From: Agelaius tricolor
Lineage: Eukaryota > Chordata > Aves > Passeriformes > Icteridae
Reading direction: 5' to 3'
DNA length: 64,000 nt
NCBI GenBank assembly: GCA_023055355.1
Contig: JALJCS010000028.1
Coordinates: 7,068,418-7,132,417 of the forward strand
The notes below the pieces were generated by a model, which made no database searches, was not told the origin of the DNA, and saw nothing but the letters and a program-made list of their open reading frames with translations. This document shows positions 51,827 through 63,215 of this stretch, one piece after another (the first letter of the stretch is position 1; each line of letters starts with the position of its first letter). Position numbers and translations under genes: made by a program.

Positions 51827-52204
51827 CTTCAGGATGTTACACTGTAATACTCTTCAACTGGGAGCTCATTGCATCGAATGTTTGTAGAAAGGGTGTGGAT
51901 CTCAAAGTTTCTCATGATCTCCTTTTGCAGGGATGCAATGAACGTTTCAATCCTTCATGAAACAGGCACAAAATGCAAATTCCTTCATTAATGAAGCCAG
52001 TTGTGTCAGTGCCCAGAACTTAAGAATCACTAAGTGGCAGAGGACACCCACCAAAATCATAATTCTCTTCTTTGATTTTCAGCAGCAAATTTGTTTTTAG
52101 ATCATTGGTCTCCATCCAGAGTGAGCAGTCCCAGCCTCGCATGCATATACTGTAGTTAAGGATAAATTAATGTCATTCACACTGTCCCCAACGAGGTCAT
52201 TCCT

Positions 52205-52292
52205 TCATACTGTCTCTTCTGTTGACAGCAACAATGGATTAATATATTCAAATCCTTCAAATTCTGACTGATCTATTCTCTTTATTATATCT
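52205..52292 (-). CDS. PRKCZ: PRKCZ last exon (E564-V592, stop)
   Basis: Acceptor TTTTTCAG; stop TGA at 52205-52207. It encodes [20 protein letters not shown] through LLLSTEETV. This is the end of the AGC-kinase C-tail. The hydrophobic motif reads FEGFEY, with the acidic Glu that replaces the phospho-Ser of conventional PKCs, a hallmark of atypical PKCs. The last residues (EETV) resemble the human EESV end. Confidence 0.97.
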
Positions 52293-52643
52293 CTGAAAAA
52301 CAAATGAGAGCAGGGTTTAGTTTACCAGAACACTGGGCAGCCTTCCACCATATAATGCAAGATACCAAGAATTTCCAATTTACTGTAACATGACCAAGTT
52401 CTAATGGCAAGTACATAATTGTGGGAAATAGTAAAGGTGAGAGGATTTTTAGAAGCAAGATAGTAAAAGGTTTTAAGCTTAATAATGGTGTATTGTGTAT
52501 TGTTAATAGAAAGAAGACAAGCAAACATTGTGTGGAGCAGGTGTATGTGTACTTTTAGTAATTGGCTAAAATAACTGTCTCTAAGTTTTAGCAATGTGCT
52601 ATTGGCTAAAAAGTGTTTAAGATGCTCTGTAACAAAGTCTCAA

Positions 52644-52864
52644 GCTGCACCAAGGGAAATACAGGTTGGATATTAGGAAGAAGTTTTTTCCAGAAAGGTG
52701 ATAAAGTTCTGGAATGGCTGCCCAGGGAGGGGCTGGAGTCACCATCCCTGGGTGTGTTTAACAAAGCCTGGATGTGGCTCTGGGTGCCAGGGTTTAGTTG
52801 AGGTGTTGGGTCAATGGTCTTGAAGGCCTCTTCCAACCTGGTGATTTTGGGGGAATTCTGTGAA
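52644..52864 (+). mobile_element. CR1 LINE 3' end, copy 1
   Basis: Recognisable CR1 tail landmarks in order: GGTTGGATATTAGGAAGAAG, then TGGAATGGCTGCCCAGGGAG, CACCATCCCTGGGTGTGTTT, CTTCCAACCTG and a terminal ATTCTGTGAA. It is 5'-truncated, as is typical, and antisense to PRKCZ. Confidence 0.93.
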
Positions 52865-52892
52865 TTTAGGGGAATTTTGGGAATTCCAGGAA

Positions 52893-53024
52893 CCGGGGAG
52901 GTGCTGGAGTCACCATCCCTGGATGTGGCACTGGGTGCCAGGGTTTAGCTGAGGTGTTGGGGCTGGGTTGGACTTGATGATCTTTAAGGTCTCTTGCAGC
53001 CTGGGGATTCTGTGAATTCTGTGA
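52893..53024 (+). mobile_element. CR1 LINE 3' end, copy 2 (shorter)
   Basis: Restarts at GGGGAGGTGCTGGAGTCACC and runs through GGACTTGATGATCTTTAAGG to a double ATTCTGTGA terminus. Same family and orientation as the copy directly upstream, and retains the GATGATCTTTAAGGTC block that the first copy has lost. Confidence 0.9.
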
Positions 53025-53248
53025 AAGAAACCTTTGGCTGTGGCTGTACATGAGCTTCTGCCATCCACCACACAACGAGGCTGATGCTGCAATAAAAGCT
53101 CAAGGAACGCAGCCCAGCAGTGCCATCCCCTTTGTGGAAAGGGGAACCTAAGCACACCAACACACACACACACAGGCTCTTAGTGATTTCCAGCTGTTCT
53201 GTGAATGAATCCCAGCTGTGCAGCTGGCTGGGGCAGGGCAGCACATAC

Positions 53249-53364
53249 TCATCATCTGGGGTGAGCTGCACGGGCTCGCTGGTGAACTGCGTGTCGAAGT
53301 TGTCCAAGCCGTAATCGTCCGTGATCTGCGGCTGGAACGGGGGCGTCGTCTGCTTCTTCTCCAG
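53249..53364 (-). CDS. PRKCZ: PRKCZ exon, C-tail with turn motif (L526-E564)
   Basis: Encodes [20 protein letters not shown] through [12 protein letters not shown]. The turn-motif Thr (QLTP) falls at residue 560 when numbered from human PKC-zeta. The donor is GTATGT, and the exon ends two bases into a Glu codon. The acceptor (GGGTAAAG) has a weak polypyrimidine tract directly before it, with a T/C-rich run a little further upstream. Confidence 0.97.
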
Positions 53365-54821
53365 CTTTACCCAAATGTGGGGAAAAGGACAGAATTACAG
53401 TGGGTAAGAGTTCCAGCATGCCTCAGGAAATTCTAATCCAACTGCTGTAAATGCTATTGGAAGGGAACATCAAAATACCAAGTGGTATGGCCTACAAGCC
53501 AGGCCATGCACAGCAATATAGTTACTGCTCTGCATTTTAAAATAAAAAGCCACGAATAATTCAGCCCTTTAAGTTTTCTCTAAATTGGTAGAGTAGATTC
53601 AGGACTGATAAATTCCCAGAGTGCTGCAATACAGCAGTTAGCACAATATATTTACTTTTGTTCCTGAGAAATCGACCTACTTTCCTTCCTCATTTGTGTG
53701 CAATCTGTCACATAAACTAATTCATAGTAGCACAGACACCAACATTCTGATTCTGACATTTATATTCAGGTAAAAAGTATCTAGGCTGCAGACCTCCATA
53801 ATCTACCTCAGGACAGGGAACTGGTGACAGTAAGTAGCAGTGACCACTGATCAATATGATCACTTGTATTACCAACATCAGATAAAATCCTGATCTTAAG
53901 GTCAGAATCTCTCATGATGCTTGGTACAGAGCAAACAAAACAGGGAATAAATCCCAGAAAAATCTTGGATTTCAGGTTTCACACAAGAGCACAGGAAGTA
54001 CAGATGGAGATAGGAGGGAATTGTGGAACTGTCCCAGGGTGGGGCATTAATACATCAAGAGCCCATGGATGATCAGGTCTGGGAAAGCACCATGAAATCA
54101 AACTGATGAGGAAGAAACAATCAGCTCCTCCCAAACAAGAATGGCAACGTGAAGGAATCAGCAAAAGGAATATTTAAAAACTGAAGCAGGGTGGCAGGAC
54201 TGTCCCTGTGAGCTGGTACCACACACTCACCTCCAGGCATTATTGCACCAGGGGTTAAACATCAGACTCCCTCCTTTGTTATACTCAGTACAGCATAAAT
54301 GCTCTCTTAAATCAGCCTGAGAGAACCTGCAGCCTTTAACTTGAGAAAATGAATGAAAAAGCAGCTCTAGAAAGCCCCTCACTGCAAACAGGAGCTGTGG
54401 CTTTGTAGCTCTTACTCCAGCATGTCATGGTTAAACACCATGAAACAGGCCCTGAGATAAGAACAGGCTGAATATCCCCAAACAATCCAGAACAGACCTG
54501 CCCTGGATGCTGCTGAGCCATCCTGCAGCAGAGTCAGCAGCCTCGAGTGCTCTGGGCTGTGCCACACACTTGGGATGACCAACACCAGCAAAAATGTTCT
54601 GGGCTGGCTGCTCTCTTGCCCTGTATTTATTTTTCCATTTAGCTCAAGCTCCACACAGAGCAAGTTTTAAAGACTCCTTTCCTTCTGTTACAACTTGAAA
54701 AGATTTGGAAAAGCTTTTAAATCCAAATGTTTTCTTTGAAATGCAGGTGGTGAATAAGAGATTCTAGTAACTAAAAAAGCTTTCCAAGTATTTTCTCATT
54801 TTTTCCTGAGTACATTTGCCA

Positions 54822-54879
54822 AAACTTATTAGAAATTTAACTTCAAATTCAAACTTATTAGAAATTTAAGTTCAAATTT
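54822..54879 (+). repeat. 29-bp tandem duplication
   Basis: The unit beginning AAACTTATTAGAAATTTAA occurs twice with period 29 and one or two differences. Confidence 0.95.
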
Positions 54880-55545
54880 CTCTGACGTTGATCCTCCTGA
54901 GCAGAACTGTCCTAATCATATCACAAAACAGATCACCTAAATCTTCCCTTTTTTTAAAAAATAGGGATTTAATATTAAAGCTTTCAGCCATAAAAATATG
55001 TTAGAAAATGTAAAAATTCAATCAGCATAAGAAATACCAATTTTGATTAAGAGTTTTTTTGACAAATAAACAAAATAGAGCTCCACAGCTCCAGGTGAGC
55101 TGCACTGGGGCACCACAAGATAGCAAAAAAAAAAAGACTAAAAAACAAAAAAACCCCACCAAAACCCGACAGCAAACCAAAAGAAATCCCACTGAGGTTG
55201 AAGGGAGAACTCCAAGCAAGGGATGTCTGACAAAATTAAGGACAGCCCTCGTTCCTGGGAGGATTTTGTAAACATCAGGTGTTTTAAAGCACCAATTCCT
55301 TCTGCACTGAGCTCTCTGAAGAATGTTACAATGAAATTCAGAGCAGCAGCTTCAAAGGGAAAATGCAACTGTGCAGCTTTCTCTCATCTGAGCTCTTTCA
55401 TGTTAGTGCTGCCTCTTCCCACACTTCCTGCAGCCTTCCCAGACTATGGAAATACTACAGACACACTTTGCAATTGTTAACTACCTATTAAAAATGTAAT
55501 GCTGCCAGGGAGGTGCTCCAGACTCTACAGCTTTAATGCTCAAAT

Positions 55546-55731
55546 GTCAATAAATGGTATTATGGCATTTCTGGGATGGTTTCTGCACTGGAGACAGAAG
55601 GTAACACAATTACCAGGTAGCAGAAAATTTAAAAACCAGTGTCAATAACTGTTATAATGGCATTTCTGGGATGGTTCTGCACTGAAGACAGAAGGTAACA
55701 CAATTACCAAGCAGCAGAAGATTTAAAAACC
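55546..55731 (+). repeat. 95-bp tandem duplication
   Basis: The block beginning GTCAATAA at 55546 recurs at 55641. It shares GGCATTTCTGGGATGGTT, GACAGAAGGTAACACAATTA and a GATTTAAAAACC end, with about ten small differences. Confidence 0.95.
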
Positions 55732-56100
55732 CAATTTTGATACAATATTTGCTTGCAAACCCACTGAAATGCAAGTCATCTTCTTCACCATGAACACAAA
55801 CCTCCCTCACCTCAGCAGTACTAAAGAAAATCTGCAAACTGTAACCAGAGTTCCTGTATGAACAACCCCACTGCTCTCCTGCCACAGCCCTAACAAAGGA
55901 ACTGATCCTGCTCCTCCTCCTCAGGTCACTGAACCCTGCCACCCACCCCAATAATCCTGCTTGTTTTGGGAGTCACAGAATTGGTAAATTCAGCTGGGTT
56001 TTGGTGTACTAGGACAACTACTTTGACTATGATGATTTCCAGAATGATTTCTAATGATTTCTAGAATTCATTTTGCCTGTTTGCAGCAGGGTTGTTTATA

Positions 56101-56260
56101 TGCACACAACTAAGAAATGAATGAATGGCTCCTTTGGAACAGCCAGAAACAAGCAGGGATTTTTACCAGATGCCAGCCTATGCACACAACAAATAAATGA
56201 ATGAATGATTCCTTTGGAACAGCCAGAAACACAAGCAGGGATTTTTACCAGGTCCCAGTC
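56101..56260 (+). repeat. 80-bp tandem duplication copying a PRKCZ splice donor
   Basis: TGCACACAAC at 56101 recurs at 56181, and CCTTTGGAACAGCCAGAAAC recurs at the same spacing. The duplication includes the last bases of the PRKCZ D496-L525 exon and its GTAAAA donor. The real donor is at 56248; the copied donor is at 56166-56161. Confidence 0.93.
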
Positions 56261-56338
56261 TATGCTGCGGAAAAACGTGTGAGACTTGATATCAGCAAAT
56301 CCTGTCTGGGGCTGGCAGCCAAGCCTTTCTTTGGGATC
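56249..56338 (-). CDS. PRKCZ: PRKCZ exon (D496-L525)
   Basis: Thirty codons encoding [20 protein letters not shown] and then [10 protein letters not shown], the end of the kinase fold and the start of the AGC extension. Acceptor TTTTCCACAG; donor GTAAAA at 56248-56243. The 3' end of this exon and its donor are duplicated 80 bases downstream at about 56160-56180. Confidence 0.97.
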
Positions 56339-56865
56339 CTGTGGAAAACACAGACACTGGAATTACACACTGCAAGCCACTTGCAGCCCACGTTTGCCAA
56401 AAGCCCACAGAGATGACTCCAGCATTGCCATGACTGTGCAAACTCTGCTGGGATAAGCACACTGTGGCTAGCAAAGAATGCTTGATTATTTATTTCAAAT
56501 AAAATTTGAAACTTAATTTTTAAATGATCTTCTACAACTTCTTCAAATAATTCATGTCCTTCTTTTTTCCATTCATGATAATGGCTCTTCAGATTTCAAT
56601 CAGCTTAATTAAATAAGTATTACAGAGAAGAGTTTATAAACAAAGCTGCAGTTCTTTTTTAAAAGCCTGCACCTAGTTGAACATCAAGCCTATGCTGTGG
56701 AATTCCCTCAGTAATTTTGAGACTGAATGGGGTTTTTAACATAGAGTATACCAAGGTTTATAATTTTCTTAATAGTAAGCAGATTAACTTCTTAACTGTA
56801 TCACTTTCAACAGGAAGCTCTGACTTCCAGCTTTCAGATGCTAAAAATAAGAGAATGTTACTTAC

Positions 56866-56945
56866 CTTGTTTAAAAATCCTTTTAACACATGGGAAGCCT
56901 TGACAGAAAGAAACCTTGGAATCCGGATTGGCTTCTCCAGAATAA
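56866..56945 (-). CDS. PRKCZ: PRKCZ exon (V469-K495)
   Basis: Encodes (V)ILEKPIRIPRFLSVKASH and VLKGFLNK, part of the C-lobe helices. Acceptor CCTGTCACAG, donor GTAAG. The Val codon is split with the previous exon (G|TT). Confidence 0.97.
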
Positions 56946-57601
56946 CTGTGACAGGTTTAAAAACAGCAATATTGGGTTTTGGTTTGTGACATTGACCATG
57001 AATTCAATACAAACATGTATTATTTTGGTATGCTATCAGTTAGAAAATGGAAGATAAATGGAAGATTTAAATTTTTTAAATCATGCAAACAAAATTTTTT
57101 TAAATCATGCAAAAATCATACAGGAATTCAGGCATAAATCAGCATAAATGCTGACCAAGAAGTACCAATTTTGATGAAGAGTTTTTTCTACAAATAAACA
57201 AAATACAAATCCAACAGTTGTCTTTTTCCCTCTGTCTCAAAAAACTGCAAAGCAGAACAGAGGCATTGTTCTATTGGCATTGCAGGATTTCCTCAGGGAC
57301 ATGTTACCTTCATTACCTTTTGCTATTATTTGTTGTGTGAATAAAAGTTTCATTCCTCAGTACAGGGCAAAGTGTGATTGTAAACAGAATTTTAAACAGA
57401 AATGGATTTGATATCAGGCCCTTCAAGCAGAACATGTCAGATTCTGTTCCAGGAGTGCAGGAACTGCTTTGGAGAAGCTTTGCCCGTTATGGAGCTGGGA
57501 GCACCGTGGGGTAACAGTGGGAAAGGAACCCCCAGCTCTGCCACCAACCTGCCCATTTGGGATGCAGCCACCCAAAAGCACCCCCCAAGCCAGGGCTGTA
57601 C
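56946..57601 (-). other. PRKCZ: PRKCZ intron between the V469-split exons
   Basis: AT-rich. It holds a small repeat (TTTTTTAAATCATGCAAA twice within 57070-57115) and the 57137-57210 segment. No coding sequence. Confidence 0.85.
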
Positions 57602-57721
57602 CTTGGAAGAGGTAATCTTCAGTGTTCATGTCGGGATTGTCAGTGATGATGTCGAACGGGGACCTCCCCGCCATCATCTCGAACATCAGCACCCCCAGCG
57701 CCCACCAGTCCACGCTGAAGC
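57602..57721 (-). CDS. PRKCZ: PRKCZ exon (G429-V469)
   Basis: Encodes [20 protein letters not shown] and [19 protein letters not shown]. It contains the SVDWWALGV helix F segment (kinase subdomain IX). Acceptor CCCTGCAG, donor GTACAG. CpG content is high compared with the neighbouring exons. Confidence 0.98.
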
Positions 57722-58778
57722 CTGCAGGGCACACAGGGATGGCTCAGCCAGCACTCCTGGAATGTCATTGTCCCTCACACAGATCAAACCTGGCTTAGCA
57801 CTGTGTCCTGGCTTAGGGCAAAGGGGGGGAGAGCCTCCAAAGGGGTTTGTGGTGCTGGTCACAGGGGGCCCCCAGGATGAGGGAAGAGATGAGGATCTGA
57901 CTCCATGGTTCAGAAGGCTGATTGATTATTTTATCATATATATATATTCTATTAAAACTATACTAAAAGAATAGAAGAAAGGATTTCATCAGAAGGCTTG
58001 AAAAGAATAGAAATGCTAATAAAATCTTGTGACTCTCAGAGAGTCCGAGCCAGCTGGGCTGTGATTGGCCATTAATTAGAAACATCCACATGAGCCCAAT
58101 CCCAGCTGCACCTGTTGCATTCCACAGCAGCAGATAACCATTGGTTACATTTTGTTCCTGAGGCCTCTCAGCTTCTCAGAAGAAAAAATTCTATCAAAAA
58201 GATTTTCCATAAAAGATGTCTGGGACAGGGGTTCCTCTAGAAAGCAGATTTAAGTGGCCCCTCCCTCAACCAGTTCAGGAAAATATTTCCTTGGGGAAAA
58301 GTGGAAAAGTGATTTCTGGGCTCAACAGCAAATGGGCATCATAAATGCCCATTCAACTTATTCCAGGCTAAACAGACAATTGGGGATATGAACACCCTAA
58401 AGTCACCCCAGGAGATACTGAACCCCTGCCATGATTTACACATCACTGGGTGAGTCTGAGCTTTCTCAGCTGGGATGACAAATGTAGGGGAACATTCTGC
58501 AGGCAGCAAAGCTGCAGTTTAAATGGTTTCCTATAGTATCATTTAATAAATATTTTTCAGGCCAAGTATGATTTAAAAGAAGCTGAAATGAGTGATAGGA
58601 AGAGAAAAAAATCCCTTTATTTCAGGAAAAAATTTAAACTGTACAACAAGCACTCAACTTTTATTATATATTAACACAGAAATGTGCAAGTCAAAAAATT
58701 AATTGAACCAAAAGAATTAATTTGACCCAAGCTAGAGCTGTATTTATTGTAACTATAGGTTGTGTAGTTAGGCCTTAC
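57722..58778 (-). other. PRKCZ: PRKCZ intron with solo LTR
   Basis: Contains the LTR at 57804-58227. The remainder is unremarkable. Confidence 0.85.
57804..58227 (+). mobile_element. Solo LTR of a songbird endogenous retrovirus (fossil)
   Basis: Bounded by TGTCC at the start and GGACA at the end (TG...CA). I recognise its body from memory as a repeat common in passerine genomes: GACTCCATGGTTCAGAAGGC, an AT-rich TATATATATATTC stretch, AATAGAAGAAAGGATTTCAT, TGTGATTGGCCATTAATTAG, and TTCCTGAGGCCTCTCAGCTT. It is about 424 bases long with no internal coding region, so it is a solo LTR. I see no clear target-site duplication. The orientation of the original element is uncertain. Confidence 0.7.
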
Positions 58779-58866
58779 CATACTCTTCTCCTCTGAGGAT
58801 CTCTGGTGCAATGTAATTTGGTGTCCCACAGAAAGTGCTTGTAGTGTCACCTGGGCCCAAACCTTC
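58779..58866 (-). CDS. PRKCZ: PRKCZ exon, activation loop (E400-G429)
   Basis: Encodes [20 protein letters not shown] and PEILRGEEY. It holds the PDK1 target Thr410 in TSTFCGTP and the APE motif (subdomain VIII). Acceptor CTGCCTGTAG, donor GTAAGG. Confidence 0.98.
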
Positions 58867-59931
<1,065 letters not shown>

Positions 59932-60018
59932 CTGGCGTGCTCCTCGGGCAGTTTCCTCTGGCGCTGCATGTGGAACATGAGGTCCCCCCCGTTCACGTAC
60001 TCGATCACCAGGAACAGC
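59932..60018 (-). CDS. PRKCZ: PRKCZ exon, hinge region (R325-R354)
   Basis: Encodes [20 protein letters not shown] and RKLPEEHA, the hinge that contacts the ATP adenine and helix D. It is GC-rich relative to the flanking introns. Acceptor GTTGCAG, donor GTAGG; both edge codons are split Arg. Confidence 0.98.
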
Positions 60019-60067
60019 CTGCAACCACAGAGCACAGCTCATGCATTCCAGGGACTCTCCAGAAATG

Positions 60068-60385
60068 CTGCTTTTGTTCTGAGCCATTTCCACTTCCACT
60101 CTTGATTCTGACTGCTAGATTTCTTATGGATGCTCTTTAAGACTATTTTCTTATAAAACTATTTAAGAGGGGGAAAAAGAGCACTTCTTTGATGTATATT
60201 ATGTAGGAACAGTCCCTTTATTTAGGGAAAAGCTGCTTTTATTCTTCCCATCTGAGCTATTTTCACTTCCACTCTTGATTCAGACTTCCAGATTTCTTAT
60301 AGATACAAAGCTATTTAAGAGGTGAAAAAAAGAGCACTTATTTGATGTATATTATGTAGGAACACTCCCTTTATTTAAATGCTGC
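60068..60385 (+). repeat. 165-bp tandem duplication
   Basis: The block starting CTGCTTTT at 60068 recurs at 60233. Shared parts include CACTTCCACTCTTGATTC, TTTGATGTATATTATGTAGG and CTCCCTTTATTT or its near-match. The second copy has a deletion of about 17 bases and roughly 10% divergence. Confidence 0.93.
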
Positions 60386-62974
60386 CACCTTTACCTGTAT
60401 ATGTAAATTAATTATCATTAATAATTACATTAATATACAATTATATGGATTAAACAAGTGTGGCACTGTACACAACACAGGCACCAGCTGGAAGCTCTGG
60501 GCTCGTTTTTTCCTCTGGAAAATCAATGTTTGAAGCAGGCTGCTCCAAAGCAGGGCCAGAGATCCAGGTGGAACTGGGCAGATAGAAGGATTCTGTTCCA
60601 GTCTGCAGGAAAGCTTCTGGCCTTGGGAAAATATGATCCAGGCAGTGCTGCCAAGGTCAGAGAGAGCTCAGGATGGAGCAGAGCTGCTGGGGCAGGCTGG
60701 GCTGGCCCAGAATTTCCTTGTACATTCTCATTTTCCATGAGCTGAAAGCTCATTTCCACACATGCACACACTGGTAAACATTCCTTTTGGAGAACATGTG
60801 CTCCAGTCCCTCAGATCACTCTAGCTGGTGATTTGAGTGTTCTTTAGAAAAGGATTCTTCATTTGAAACACTGAAAAAGTGTTAAAACTTAAACCAGGAA
60901 AATCTACTGGACAAAATCCAGCTGGCAGGGCTCTGAGTGGCCTCCCCACAAGAAGATAAATGCTAAACTGAAATTAAATAAGCAGCAAACAAAACACATA
61001 ACAATGCCTTGAGTATTTCATTCCAGCACTCCTGGTGTGCTTTGCTTCCAGCTTCCCTATCCTATTTAGAAGTCCCCCATGTTTTATCACCATTCAAACT
61101 TGAAATTGCAAGTTCCTTGCCAAGTCATGTTCAGGAGGGTCAGCAGTGGCAGGCCTTGCTGGGATTACAAGGATTTACTGAAACACCACCAGGTTTGCAG
61201 GATGGAGGTTTCAGCTGTTGGAAAACCCTTCTCTGGCAATTCTGGCAAGTCCAGGGCATAGATTTTATTATAATAATGGAATAGCATCACCAGTATCTGA
61301 AACAATGCAGCTACAAAGCAGCTACACACAGCATCAATCAGCCTCACATTTAGCTACACATTTCTGTTAAAAACTTATTTAAAACTATATTCAACAGCAA
61401 GAACATTTTTTGCAGCTTTCCCCCCATCAGTACCCTTGTCACAACCTGTTCTATTACAACTCATTTTCTTTGGGCCACTTAACACAATCTGATGGTGATG
61501 AATTTATTCACTTGGAATCAGTTTTGTGCTTTTCCTGCTTGATGTAAATGAGGTCATAATTATGATTTTATAACATTACAGCTATAATCAAATTGTGAAT
61601 TCATGACATTATGGTTATATCCATGGCAAATGGCTGAAGTTACCAACAAAAAATTAGAGTTTCACTGCAAGAAGCAGCTGGGCTGGAAAAGCAGGAACAG
61701 TCATAAAGATAGAGCAGGAATACAGAAAGCTTTGATTATGTTCAGCTTGGGGTTTTTTTCCTATTTGTGCTCCTCAGCTCTGTCAGTGTAGCTGCCAAAG
61801 AGGAATGCACAGGATCCTGCTGCTGGCTCAGCTTTTTCCTGGGTTTCAGTAGTTACAAGAAATCTTCTCAATCCCTCACCCTGCCTGACCACTTGAATTT
61901 TTATATCAGGTGCCCAATTCTACTTTGTGTTTGGTGAGAAAGCGTTGGGGAATGTTGGTTTAACTGAAGAGCCTTTCCCAACAGTTTCTCAGTTGTTTAT
62001 TTATTTCTCTAAATGTTTCTTTATTTTGTTTTGGTCAAATCCTCACTCAGTGACCTCTGGAGATGATTCTTTATTTCTTTCTCCCTGCTTCCAAGCACTC
62101 CTTGGTCCATGTACCTTCAGAACACTGATCAGCTCCTTTAGCTCCTTCACCTCTGCTTTCCCTGCTGGAGAGTTCCTCTGCTCCATCAGGGAGGTGAAAT
62201 TTTGGGGACTGAAGAGAAGGTGCAGTGCATGGCTTTGTATTTTAAAACTTGGCAATACCCATTGCAAAAAACAGGGGATTATTCCTAAGGATAAATGGAT
62301 AATCCATGAAAACTTGAAAACTTTGCACTCTACACTGCAAGTGAGTTGGATAAATGACAATTTTCTGATTATGACATATATGCCATTATAAAAGTGTAAC
62401 AGCAAGCAGGTGCCTGTGAAAACAAAAAATATCCCAAACCACATCCCAGTTCCCCAGGAACATACTCAGGCATGGACATGAAATCTTTTGTTTTCTTCAT
62501 ATTCCAATTGCAAAATAAGCAGCAAATAATCCAGTTTGGATTGTGCACACAGGGACAAAGCATTAGCATTTCTGAGTTAAGGCTTAAATAAGCACTTTCT
62601 CAAAATCACACACTGCTCTGCTATGTTCTAGAGGCTTCTAAGCCTCCTAGGTACCAACAGCACTGTGCAGGTAGGGGGTTTGTATTATTATTAAAAGGTT
62701 TTAACTGGGCAGCCCAGCTCTCAGCTCTTCAGGAACTGCTGAGAACTGATCTGGCCTGCCCAGCAGCAGCTGCTGTCAAGTGTTGGGAAGCTCTGTGCTC
62801 CCTATTTCACAGGGCTGTGCTCAGGAGGCAGGACAGCTCCTCCTCTTCCTCATCCCCTCTCCCTTCAGCTCTGACCCACAACACCACTCTGAGCTACCCC
62901 CTAGAAGTGACTTTGCTGCAGCACTGAATCCCTGACAATGCTGGTATTTCCTTCCAAAAACTCCTGGCTGAGTG

Positions 62975-63052
62975 CTGGCAGTGGTTACACTTGCTTCAGG
63001 GGAAGCAGTTCAGCTGGCAGTGGTTACATTTGCTTCAGGGGAAGCAGTTTAG
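62975..63052 (+). repeat. 39-bp tandem duplication
   Basis: CTGGCAGTGGTTACACTTGC and the rest of the unit occur twice with period 39 and two or three differences, close to the acceptor side of nothing coding. Confidence 0.95.
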
Positions 63053-63117
63053 CACAATGACCAAGATTCTCAAGAGAAAAAGAAAAGAAAAAAAAAGGAA
63101 TTTCAGATCTTTCTTAC

Positions 63118-63215
63118 CGACTTGCTGTTTGAAAGCACGAGTGCAAACCAACCAGGAATGGGTTACTGGATGCCTGCTCAAACACGTGTTTCTCTGTCTG
63201 TACCCAGTCAATATC
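63118..63215 (-). CDS. PRKCZ: PRKCZ exon, N-lobe helix C (D293-R325)
   Basis: PRKCZ encodes atypical protein kinase C zeta, a PAR6/PAR3-partnered Ser/Thr kinase of cell polarity and insulin/NF-kB signalling. This exon encodes [20 protein letters not shown] and [12 protein letters not shown], including the helix C Glu. Acceptor CTGTTTCAG, donor GTAAG. The nine exons in this window add up to 903 nt (300 codons plus stop) and end at human-numbered residue 592 with no gap, so nothing is missing. The preceding exon, with the catalytic Lys (AMKVVKKELVHDDE), and the PB1 and C1 domains are not in the window. Confidence 0.97.

Larger units (their letters stand above)
52293..53248 (-). other. PRKCZ: PRKCZ last intron
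   Basis: Contains two CR1-type LINE 3' ends (52644-53024) and a short CA run near 53159-53172. No additional coding sequence. Confidence 0.85.
53365..56248 (-). other. PRKCZ: PRKCZ intron between the L525 and L526 exons
   Basis: Contains tandem duplications at 54822-54879, 55546-55731 and 56101-56260, and a segment (55019-55080) related to 57137-57210. No extra exon recognised. Confidence 0.85.
60019..63117 (-). other. PRKCZ: PRKCZ intron (3.1 kb)
   Basis: Holds a 165-bp tandem duplication (60068-60385) and a 39-bp one (62975-63052). The frames in it are short and unsupported. Confidence 0.85.

Noticed and set aside
57402..57974. 190-residue plus-strand frame
   Set aside because: It spans the antisense of a PRKCZ exon, an intron and the LTR, so it is a composite chance frame.
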